A stretch of 64,000 nt of DNA from assembly GCF_900169065.1 (NCBI RefSeq), contig NZ_FXZB01000008.1, positions 62,001-126,000 of the forward strand, in the 5' to 3' direction. Of the stretch, positions 52,633-60,961 are shown piece after piece; within the stretch, counting starts at the first letter, position 1; each line of letters starts with the position of its first letter. The DNA comes from Brevibacterium aurantiacum. GTDB taxonomy: Bacteria; Actinomycetota; Actinomycetes; Actinomycetales; Brevibacteriaceae. The notes below the pieces were generated by a model. That model had not been told where the DNA came from. It saw only the letters and a program-made list of their open reading frames with translations, and did not search any database. The position numbers were made by a program, and so were the translations under genes.

Positions 52633-53928
52633 TCACCGTCTGCGGCGAATGAAAACCACCGCGGAAAGCACGAAGAGGATCACCGCAATGAGGGCGCCAG
52701 CGCCCAGAACCGAGTAGCCCAACATGGGTGTCGACTGTGATGAGACGACGTCCTTCGGCGCGACCGCCTTCGGGTTGTTGTCCTCGGCCGGGACTGCGTT
52801 TTCGGTCTCGGACGGATCGGATGCCGCGCGTCGGTGCATCGTCACCCAATCGGCAAGGTCGTCGGCCGCGCTGGGCACGGTCTTCGGAACGCCTGACTTC
52901 ATCGCGGCCTTCGGATCGAGCCGGCCCCAACCGACGATCGGATCCGGTTTGTCCTTTTTGCTCTGCCCCTTATGTCCGGGGACCGGCTTGGCCGTCAAAG
53001 TCAGCTTGGCGGTGACTTCATCGGCGCTGAGGTCGGGATCCTCGGCCCGGATCAGCGCTGCCACGCCGGAGACGATGGGTGAGGCAAAGGAACAGCCCTG
53101 CCCCTCGGCATAGCCGCCCGAGTAGTAAGGGATCGGAATGTCTTCCGCCGGCCCCATGAGATCCACGGCCGTTCCGGGCGCTGTGGATTCGGATAGGACG
53201 CGGTTCTTCTTACCCAGTCCGCCGACTCCGATGACACCGGGCACTGTCGACGGTGACCACGCCTGCGTGGCTCCCTGGGAGGCATTGCCGACACAGGCGA
53301 TGACGACGACGTCCTTCTTATAGGCATAGGCGAAGGATTCGTCCCAGCTTGAAGGCCAGGCAGGATCGTCCCAACCCAGAGACATGTTGATGACTTTGGC
53401 TCCCGAGTCGACGGCCCACCTGATCGCCTTGTCGGCCTGCTCGCGAGTCGAGCCGGATTCCTTCGGCCGCTCAGGTCCCAACCACATCGACGCAGAGAGA
53501 ATATCGACGTCGGGGGCGACTCCCGTCGGGCCTGCGCCTTTCCCCTGACCGGCGATGACGCCGGCGACGGCGGTGCCGTGATGGATGGTGGTCTTGCCGC
53601 CGATGGGTGTCTTGCCGTCTTTGTCGAGTCCGCTGAAGTCCTTGGACTTGCTGACCACGCCTTTGAGGTCCTCATGTTTGGTGTTGACACCTGAATCGAT
53701 GACGGCGACCTTCACACCTTTGCCCGTGGACTTCTTCCACATGTCATCGATGCCGTACTTCTTGATGTACCACTGCCCGGGTCCGGGTTCGGGTGCAGCA
53801 AGCGCCGGCTGAGTCGTGCCCATGACCAGACCCAGCACCAGGGAGCCGACGAGTGCGAGCTTTGCGGTGCGCTTTCCAGCGCGGAGACGCTTGGGAGCCG
53901 TCAGTTCCCGCGCGGCGACGGGCTTCAC
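52633..53928 (-). CDS. S8 family serine protease (mycosin-like), membrane anchored
   Basis: A 431-residue subtilase. The signal peptide region (LVLGLVMGTTQPALA) is followed by a catalytic domain with Asp in VAVIDSGVN, His in HHGTAVAGVIAG and Ser in GCSFASPIVSG, where most subtilases have GTS. A C-terminal helix (VLGAGALIAVILFVLSAVVF) ends in RRRR, as in mycosins of type VII secretion. No ESX genes are present in the window. The GTG start overlaps the ppx stop by 4 bases, so it belongs to the divIC operon. Confidence 0.88.
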   Translation of the reverse strand: MKPVAARELTAPKRLRAGKRTAKLALVGSLVLGLVMGTTQPALAAPEPGPGQWYIKKYGIDDMWKKSTGKGVKVAVIDSGVNTKHEDLKGVVSKSKDFSGLDKDGKTPIGGKTTIHHGTAVAGVIAGQGKGAGPTGVAPDVDILSASMWLGPERPKESGSTREQADKAIRWAVDSGAKVINMSLGWDDPAWPSSWDESFAYAYKKDVVVIACVGNASQGATQAWSPSTVPGVIGVGGLGKKNRVLSESTAPGTAVDLMGPAEDIPIPYYSGGYAEGQGCSFASPIVSGVAALIRAEDPDLSADEVTAKLTLTAKPVPGHKGQSKKDKPDPIVGWGRLDPKAAMKSGVPKTVPSAADDLADWVTMHRRAASDPSETENAVPAEDNNPKAVAPKDVVSSQSTPMLGYSVLGAGALIAVILFVLSAVVFIRRRR

Positions 53929-54872
53929 GACTGCGTGCGCGCGAGGTCGAGCGCGGTGCCGTCGAGGATGTCCGTCTCCGAGACCATGATGTCGAGCTCG
54001 GCTCCGGCACTCTTGACTGCAGAGTCGATGCGGGCTGCGATGCGGGCGAACAGGAGTCCCCCGGCCGCGATGACGTCGACGCGTCCGGGGTGCATGTACG
54101 GCAGTGCGGCACGAGCCTCACGCCCCATGCTCAGCAGTTCATCGGCCTCGGCGTCGATGTCTGCCACACGCAGATGGGTGCCGTGGATGCGTTCACGCTG
54201 GTAGCTCTCAAGGTCGAGGATTCCCGCGGTCAGTGTGGTGACGGTGCCTGCAACCCCGATCATCGTCCGCGGCGCAGCGAGGTTGACGATCTCTGCCGCC
54301 TTGTCCAGGTTGGCGTCGATGTCGTCGATGGCCGCCTGGATCTGCGCCCGGTCGGGGACGTCGACGGACATGTGTCGTTCGGTCAGGCGCACGGATCCGA
54401 TGTCCATGCTCACCGCCGAGGTGACGCTTTCGGTGCCGAGGACCAGTTCGGTTGAGCCGCCGCCCAGGTCCATGACGAGGAACGGGCCGCTGTCGGCAGA
54501 ACGTCCGACGGTGGCGCCGAGGAATGACAGATGGGCCTCTTCATCACCGGTGATGACGTCGGGCACGACGCCGAGGATGCCGAAGATTCCGGCGGAGAAT
54601 TCATCACGGTTCTTCACGTCACGGCTGGCGGAGGTGGCGACGAATCTCAGTTTCTCCGGTGAGTACTCGGCGGCCACCTCGGCGAACTCTCGGGCCGCGG
54701 CAAACGTGCGCTCGAGCGCTTCGGGGGCGAACTCACCCGTTGCGTCGACTCCCTGGCCCAGGCGCACGATCCGGGTTTCGCGACGCAGTTCGGTCATCTG
54801 GCCCTGTTCGTCGACATCGGCGATGAGCAGGCGCAGGGAATTGGTCCCACAGTCGAAGGCGGCTACGCGCAT
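53925..54872 (-). CDS. ppx: Ppx/GppA family phosphatase
   Basis: A 315-residue exopolyphosphatase/guanosine pentaphosphatase-like protein of the short (actinobacterial) form. FDCGTNSLRLLI at the N-terminus is the phosphate-1 loop, VMDLGGGSTEL the second phosphate loop and GVAGTVTTL the later ATP-like site. It may hydrolyse polyphosphate or pppGpp; which one is not clear from sequence. It is the third gene of the divIC-DUF501-ppx order that is conserved in actinobacteria. Confidence 0.92.
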   Translation of the reverse strand: MRVAAFDCGTNSLRLLIADVDEQGQMTELRRETRIVRLGQGVDATGEFAPEALERTFAAAREFAEVAAEYSPEKLRFVATSASRDVKNRDEFSAGIFGILGVVPDVITGDEEAHLSFLGATVGRSADSGPFLVMDLGGGSTELVLGTESVTSAVSMDIGSVRLTERHMSVDVPDRAQIQAAIDDIDANLDKAAEIVNLAAPRTMIGVAGTVTTLTAGILDLESYQRERIHGTHLRVADIDAEADELLSMGREARAALPYMHPGRVDVIAAGGLLFARIAARIDSAVKSAGAELDIMVSETDILDGTALDLARTQS

Positions 54873-54880
54873 GAGCTCTC

Positions 54881-55411
54881 CTATTCGCTTGCCTCGGTCG
54901 AGGCGCCCTCTGCGCCTGCCGGGGTGGGAACGTCGGTCATGAAGGAGATGGCACGGTCTCCGATCGGGTTGACTCCTGCCCCTGCGGCCAGGGAGTGTCC
55001 GACGAGAGCGTGCAGGCATTTCACTCGGGTGGGCATGCCACCGGCGGTGTAGTCCTTGATCTCTTCCACCTCGGCGATTCCGGCAGACTGTCCGATCTCC
55101 GACCGTGTTGCGAGGTAGGCAGCGTGGGCCTTGGCGTAGGCGGCCGCGAGTTCCTCGTCTTCGGCGATCTCGGCGCTCCATTCGGTCATGATTCCCGAGG
55201 CTTCGAGGCGTGAGCATTCAGCGACGAAGGCAGGGTGCGTGAGGTAGAAGGTGGTGGGGAACGGTGTGCCGTCCTCGAGCCGGGGAGCGGTCGCGACGAC
55301 CAGCGGCTCACCTGAAGTGCTGCGGGCGGCGATCCCGACGACGCCGCGCGGAATCCGCCCGAGCTGTTCCTTCAGTATGGCGAAGTCCGCCTCGGTGCAC
55401 TCTGTGATCAT
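54881..55411 (-). CDS. DUF501 domain-containing protein
   Basis: A 176-residue protein of the DUF501 family. Typical features are LGRIPRGVVGIAAR, TPFPTTFYLTHP, and the near-invariant GGMPTRVKCLHALVGHSLAAG with cysteine and histidine residues. Function unknown. It overlaps the divIC stop by one base and is followed by ppx; the linkage suggests a link with cell-wall growth or cell division, unproven. Confidence 0.92.
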   Translation of the reverse strand: MITECTEADFAILKEQLGRIPRGVVGIAARSTSGEPLVVATAPRLEDGTPFPTTFYLTHPAFVAECSRLEASGIMTEWSAEIAEDEELAAAYAKAHAAYLATRSEIGQSAGIAEVEEIKDYTAGGMPTRVKCLHALVGHSLAAGAGVNPIGDRAISFMTDVPTPAGAEGASTEASE

Positions 55412-55902
55412 CAGCCCTTCTCCACGGTATTGCCGACCTCTTGAATCGACTCCAGCAACTCAAGGTACCAGGCTTGCTTGCGCTGCGGACGGTCAGCATC
55501 CGGATCGTCACCGTCGATCGCCTCCTGGTTGGTGACGATGACCGCGTTCTTGCCCTCTTCCACGTAGTACTGGTCCTTGCGGGCCTTGCGTTTGATGTAC
55601 GCGGGGTCCTTGAGATTCTCGTTCTTCTCTTCCAGCCCCTGGACCTCGGACTTCGTCGATTCGATCTCGCTGTTGAGTGCCGCGATCTGCTGTGCCTGCT
55701 TGAGTGCGGAGTTGATCGAGGGAAGAAATGTGACGAGCACGATGGCGATGACAAGGAGGAAGACACCTGTCTGCCAGGACAGTTTCCGTTTGCGAGTGCC
55801 CTCGGTGGACTGAGCCTCGACGACCGGCGTTGGGCGTCGACGGGGAGCGGCTCGGCCTGGAGCCGATTTGGGGGCGCTGTTTCTGGGTTTGCTCGGAACC
55901 AT
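55411..55902 (-). CDS. divIC: Septum formation initiator (FtsB/DivIC)
   Basis: A 163-residue bitopic membrane protein. A basic proline-rich N-terminal tail precedes a transmembrane segment (GVFLLVIAIVLVTFLPSI), a coiled coil (NSEIESTKSEVQGLEEKNE) and the family signature DPAYIKRKARKDQYYV near residue 105. It takes part in the divisome with FtsL/FtsQ. In most actinobacteria eno stands directly upstream, but here a 2-kb block with an antisense gene intervenes. Confidence 0.92.
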   Translation of the reverse strand: MVPSKPRNSAPKSAPGRAAPRRRPTPVVEAQSTEGTRKRKLSWQTGVFLLVIAIVLVTFLPSINSALKQAQQIAALNSEIESTKSEVQGLEEKNENLKDPAYIKRKARKDQYYVEEGKNAVIVTNQEAIDGDDPDADRPQRKQAWYLELLESIQEVGNTVEKG

Positions 55903-56428
55903 GTCTCTTTCCTCTGCGACCGGGGATGGGGAAGGCAGTCACAACACATCTAAGTCTGCCGTGTCAGCATCCGGCCTGCGAGGATTTGGGTGTCGTGGCG
56001 TGTTCTATTTTTCGAAAGTCTGAATCCGCCCGGTTCGCTCGCCTCTCTAGCGCGCCCACCCCTGTCGTCTCAGGCCGTCGCTCGGGCCACTCACGCCCCG
56101 TCGCCTCAGGCGCCCGTTCCGTCTGACGCCGCCGCGGCTGACACACGCCCTTCGCATTCAGGCTCGCGGCCCTCACCCTCGTCGCAGGCGCATGCCCTCC
56201 CCTTACCTTCACGTCCTACAACTAGTTCAGCTTCCGGCACCGCCAGCTCTAAAACCTCCCGTTGCTACGGGGTGATCTAGCACTCACAGTGCAGGGTACG
56301 AAGCCTGTCGCTCGCGCCTCAACGCTTCCCGACCGCCGCACTCCCCTCCCCAGCCCCCGCACCAGACTCATTTACCCACAGCGTTATCCACAGTTGCACA
56401 AACCTATGTTGCCGTTTGACAACTTTTG
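55903..56428. other. Gene-free interval between divIC and the inserted gene, with DnaA-box-like sites
   Basis: About 525 bases with no convincing gene. Most of it is pyrimidine-rich and GC-rich on the plus strand; from about 56395 it turns AT-rich. TTATCCACA, a perfect DnaA box, lies at 56384-56392, and TTACCCACA, one mismatch, at 56372-56380. With only two boxes and no dnaA/dnaN genes, it is not a chromosomal origin. Confidence 0.5.
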
Positions 56429-57493
56429 ATGCAGTTTAATGATATGTACAAAATTATGACCACACAACAGATCATCCGGCTTGGGTTCACTCACGCAGAC
56501 ATTCGGCGGGCTCGAAGCTGCTGCGTTCGTCGGCTGTCTCGCGGCGTCTATTCGGTCAGACACGTCTGCACCGTGGAAGGCCATCGGCGACTGTGGGCCA
56601 GCATCATTGAAGGAACTCATTCGGAGTTCACCGAGCACGGAGACCTCCGCGACCAGATCGAAGAGCTCGACGCCGCAGTCATGGCTCGATGCGAAGTCAG
56701 GTTCCAGAAGCAGAGTCAGGAGGCACGGCAGGAAGAAACTAACACCGCGAATGGATCAGACACAGCAACCCGAACGTCGCCGGCATCTCCCCCGGCTGAG
56801 GTGTTCTCGCACATCTCCGCTGCCCTCATCCACGGCCTGCCTATTGCCTACCCCGTCACTCACCAGGTGGAGGTGGTGCGCCCTGGAGTCAACCGCAGGT
56901 TCAAGAGCATCCATGTCAGGGGCGTGACAATCCCGAAGCATCACCGTCAGAGAGTTCGCGGCACCGAGGTGACGACGCTGGAGCGAACACTCATTGACGT
57001 GGCGCGCACATACAACCCCGATATCTCGGTGTCGATGCTCGACGATGCCCTGCACCGCGGACTGACGACAAGGGAGAAGATCCTGGCGACTCTGGCGCAA
57101 TGCCTGGAGACCAGGAACACCAAGAAGGTTCATCTCGCCCTCGAACTGGCCGATGCCCGTCGCGAGTCCCCCGCCGAGTCGATCGCCGCGGTGAGGTTCT
57201 TTCAGCACGGATTCGTCGGTTTCGTGCCCCAAGTTGAGTTCGACGCACCCTCGCTGCGAAGAAAGATTCGCGTCGATTTCTGCCATAAAGCAGCTCGGCT
57301 GATCGTTGAGATCGATGGACTTGGAAAGCTGTATCTCGGCTCGGGAGTGCCACGGGACGAACTCGAACGCGAACGGCGCAGAGAACAATGGCTGCGTGAT
57401 CAGGGCTGGGGGGTCATCAGAGTCACGTGGAAAGAGCTCTTCACAGAGGCGAAGTTCGAAGAGATCAGGCGGGCCCTCGTGAGCGCCAGGTGA
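56429..57493 (+). CDS. AbiEi-antitoxin-like/DUF559 endonuclease-like protein
   Basis: A protein of about 354 residues. The N-terminal winged-helix-like part (TTQQIIRLGFTHADIRRA, then LSRGVYSV) resembles the antitoxin domain of AbiEi-type proteins. The C-terminus has a Vsr/DUF559 pattern: RVDFCHKAARLIVEIDG and RREQWLRDQGWGVIRVTWKEL, with candidate catalytic Asp/Glu. Such fusions are common in actinobacteria and have no proven role. The ATGs at 56444 and 56456 are also possible starts; no clear ribosome site is present. It is transcribed against the eno/divIC cluster and begins in AT-rich DNA, suggesting insertion. Confidence 0.75.
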   Translation: MQFNDMYKIMTTQQIIRLGFTHADIRRARSCCVRRLSRGVYSVRHVCTVEGHRRLWASIIEGTHSEFTEHGDLRDQIEELDAAVMARCEVRFQKQSQEARQEETNTANGSDTATRTSPASPPAEVFSHISAALIHGLPIAYPVTHQVEVVRPGVNRRFKSIHVRGVTIPKHHRQRVRGTEVTTLERTLIDVARTYNPDISVSMLDDALHRGLTTREKILATLAQCLETRNTKKVHLALELADARRESPAESIAAVRFFQHGFVGFVPQVEFDAPSLRRKIRVDFCHKAARLIVEIDGLGKLYLGSGVPRDELERERRREQWLRDQGWGVIRVTWKELFTEAKFEEIRRALVSAR

Positions 57494-57621
57494 CTTTCCA
57501 TCGATGCGGTCGGCTGCCTCGATAGACCCGTCGCCCGCAGCTTCATGAACAACCTCTGCAAATGTATGAATTGCGCGGTGCGGGTGGAGTTGCTGTATTC
57601 CCGGGGTGTTCTGCGAGGGAC

Positions 57622-57698
57622 AGGAGGTTTTGGAGTCGCGGAGTAGTTTTGTGTGATCGCCAAGAGTTCTTGAAGTCGCGAAGAGGTTGTGTGATCGC
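57622..57698. repeat. Imperfect 37-39 bp tandem duplication
   Basis: Two adjacent units share AGTCGCG(G/A)AG and GTGTGATCGC. They lie in the 357-base gene-free gap between the inserted gene and eno. Apart from this and the eno terminator I see nothing else in the gap. Confidence 0.6.
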
Positions 57699-57742
57699 GA
57701 AGCACACCGACCTCAGCAGCAACGACCCACCGATGAATGTCG

Positions 57743-57792
57743 CCGAGGCGGGGGCCGGGTGACCTTTGATGATCACCTGACCCCCGCCTCGG
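57743..57792 (-). terminator. Terminator of eno
   Basis: Arms CCGAGGCGGGGG and CCCCCGCCTCGG (12 bases perfect) continue inward as CCGGGTGA/TCACCTGA with two mismatches. It begins about 60 bases past the eno stop. Confidence 0.7.
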
Positions 57793-57851
57793 GGATGAAG
57801 CCATTCAGCGCCTCAGCGCTGCAGTCGTTCAGCCGACCGCGCGAAGTTCAC

Positions 57852-59135
<1,284 letters not shown>

Positions 59136-59220
59136 TTACTCCTTCGCAATTGGTTTCACATGGGGAACATGTGCCTGCAGGACAGCTTAATGCACCGCGG
59201 CACCGGGCTTGCTCTCCGGC

Positions 59221-60036
59221 TCAGCCCTGGACGGATTCTTCGCGGTTCACGGGTGCCAGCAGCTGTCGGCGCAGCTTCTCCGGACTCTCCGGGGCCATTC
59301 CATGCTCAAGCAGATAGGCCTCGACACCGTTCTCGCCGTACTTGCCCTCGATGGAGTCAAGGATTTTGGCCATGAGTTCCGGCGGTGCCGCTGTTGCGGT
59401 CTCGGCGAGGTTGCCGGAGATGCCGGCATCGGCGAAGTTTCTGACGATGTTCTCGAGGAAGCCGCCGGACAGGTGCTGCGAGGTGATTGCGTAGTCCTCG
59501 AGGATCTCGTGTCGGCCCACGACGAGGAGGATCTGGATGAATGCGGCGACCACTCCGGTCCGGTCCTTGCCGGCAGAGCAGTGGAAGACCACGGCCACGC
59601 CACAGCTTTGTGCAACGACGTCGACGGCCATGGCCAGGCGGGTCCCGAAATGGCCGATCATGAGGTCATAGATCTTGCTCAGCGAGCGATCTGAGAGGTC
59701 CATGCCGGTCGCTTCGGCGGCCTTTTTCATCTCCTCGCGGCTGAGCTGCTTCGCGGGGAAGAAATGATCATCGAAGATGGGCAGCTCGATGTGGTTCACA
59801 CCGAGTCCATCAAGGGCGTCGGGCAGCTTGGACCGCTCCCCCACGTCACGCAGATCCACGACGGTGGTGATGCCGAGTGCTCTGAGGTCGGCACGCGACT
59901 TGTCTGTGAGCTGGGCGAGTCCGTCGGCGCGGTAGACCTTGCCTGTGGCGACGGTCGTATCTCCCGCCGAGGTGGGAGATCCTCCGATGTCGCGGAAATT
60001 GAATGTGCCTTCGATGTCGATGCGATCCAAGCTCAC
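59221..60036 (-). CDS. Tyrosine-protein phosphatase (PtpB-like)
   Basis: A 271-residue dual/tyrosine-specific phosphatase. FNFRDIGG is near the N-terminus, the general-acid region is VVDLRDVGERS, and the P-loop is HCSAGKDRTG (Cys nucleophile, Arg phosphate binder), which matches the triple-specificity PtpB class rather than low-molecular-weight PTPs. The GTG start overlaps the mazG stop (GTGA). It is cytoplasmic, with no signal peptide. The pairing with mazG is noted but unexplained. Confidence 0.9.
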   Translation of the reverse strand: MSLDRIDIEGTFNFRDIGGSPTSAGDTTVATGKVYRADGLAQLTDKSRADLRALGITTVVDLRDVGERSKLPDALDGLGVNHIELPIFDDHFFPAKQLSREEMKKAAEATGMDLSDRSLSKIYDLMIGHFGTRLAMAVDVVAQSCGVAVVFHCSAGKDRTGVVAAFIQILLVVGRHEILEDYAITSQHLSGGFLENIVRNFADAGISGNLAETATAAPPELMAKILDSIEGKYGENGVEAYLLEHGMAPESPEKLRRQLLAPVNREESVQG

Positions 60037-60539
60037 TGATTATCGTCTTTCTGCTGCTTCTCTTCGGTCTTGATCCGGCGGTACTCGCGTTCGACGTCTT
60101 CGAGCTCAGGCATCTCGTCGTCACGACTGTCCTCACCGAAGGCCAAGGGGTGGCGTCGGATGAGCTTTTCCTCGAGTCCGTCGATGATGAGTCCCAGTGT
60201 GTGGCCGTAGGGAGCGGACCCGCTCTCATCCAACAGGGCCGAGTGGAAGAGGACCTGGTAGAAGACGTCTCCGAGCTCCTCGACGACGGCCGCCCGGTGC
60301 GCAGGACTGGCATCGCTGCGGTAGTCCTCGAGCGCTTCGATGAGCTCTTCGGTTTCTTCGCGCGCATACTTCTCGAGACTTCCGTGGTCCTGCTTGCTCG
60401 ACCAGGGGCACCGGCGACGCAGAGTCGCCATCGCCTCGATCGCTCCCTGCGTCTGTGCCGGGGTGACGCCGGTGGTCCCGGCTTCGACGACATCAGCGCT
60501 TGAGGTGTCGTTCAAGCCCGATACCCTTGACTGCTCCAC
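60033..60539 (-). CDS. mazG: MazG nucleotide pyrophosphohydrolase
   Basis: A protein of about 168 residues with a single MazG domain; it hydrolyses NTPs or dNTPs to the monophosphate. The domain shows MATLRRRCPWSSKQDH (family CPWD-Q-H region, here with S after CPW), YAREETEELIEAL and VVEELGDVFYQVL, i.e. the EExxE and ExxD metal ligands. E. coli MazG has two such domains; this short form is common in actinobacteria. The GTG at 60539 is only a likely start (GGAAGGCGG upstream). Confidence 0.85.
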   Translation of the reverse strand: MEQSRVSGLNDTSSADVVEAGTTGVTPAQTQGAIEAMATLRRRCPWSSKQDHGSLEKYAREETEELIEALEDYRSDASPAHRAAVVEELGDVFYQVLFHSALLDESGSAPYGHTLGLIIDGLEEKLIRRHPLAFGEDSRDDEMPELEDVEREYRRIKTEEKQQKDDNQ

Positions 60540-60583
60540 TGCCGTGCCGCCTTCCGATTCCTCACTGGCCGAACAATAAGAAT

Positions 60584-60611
60584 GACCCCCACCGCGGGTG
60601 CGATGGGGGCC
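60584..60611 (-). terminator. Terminator of csbD
   Basis: Arms GACCCCCA and TGGGGGCC around a 12-base loop; on the minus strand ATTCTTATTGTT follows. It lies between csbD and mazG. Confidence 0.55.
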
Positions 60612-60621
60612 GAATTCCTCA

Positions 60622-60816
60622 TTACTTGCTGAACTTGTCCTTGACGTCTTTGCCGAGGTCCTTGACCTTCTCACCGACCTGCTTGGACTTGCCCTTGAGC
60701 TGCTCAGCAGACCCTTCGGCCTTGAGCTCGTCGTCGCCGGTCATGTCGCCGACGGTCTCCTTGGCCTTGCCGGAGAATTCTTCAGTCTTGTTGTCGAACT
60801 TGTCGTCAAAACCCAT
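60622..60816 (-). CDS. CsbD family stress protein
   Basis: 64 residues of highly charged, probably disordered sequence with the CsbD pattern (DDKFDNKTEEFSGKAKETVGD, then repeated K/E/G/D units). AAGGAGAG precedes the ATG. CsbD-like proteins are induced by general stress in other bacteria; the molecular role is unknown. Confidence 0.9.
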   Translation of the reverse strand: MGFDDKFDNKTEEFSGKAKETVGDMTGDDELKAEGSAEQLKGKSKQVGEKVKDLGKDVKDKFSK

Positions 60817-60961
60817 GGTGGCTCTCCTTAAGTCGCACGGTACGTCTGTACCTGTATTCGCACTCTACGCTAGCAAGAGCGGTCGAATGTGGACTTTCAG
60901 AATACGTGCAGATTACCCTCACGTCGATCATCACAGTTCCGGGCCTGCGACCTCGCCACGA

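Noticed and set aside
55990..56280. A 96-codon plus-strand frame between divIC and the inserted gene
   Set aside because: Ser/Pro/Ala-rich low-complexity translation with no ribosome site or family pattern.
56371..56392. Possible replication origin
   Set aside because: Only two DnaA-like boxes, and none of dnaA, dnaN, rpmH or parAB nearby.
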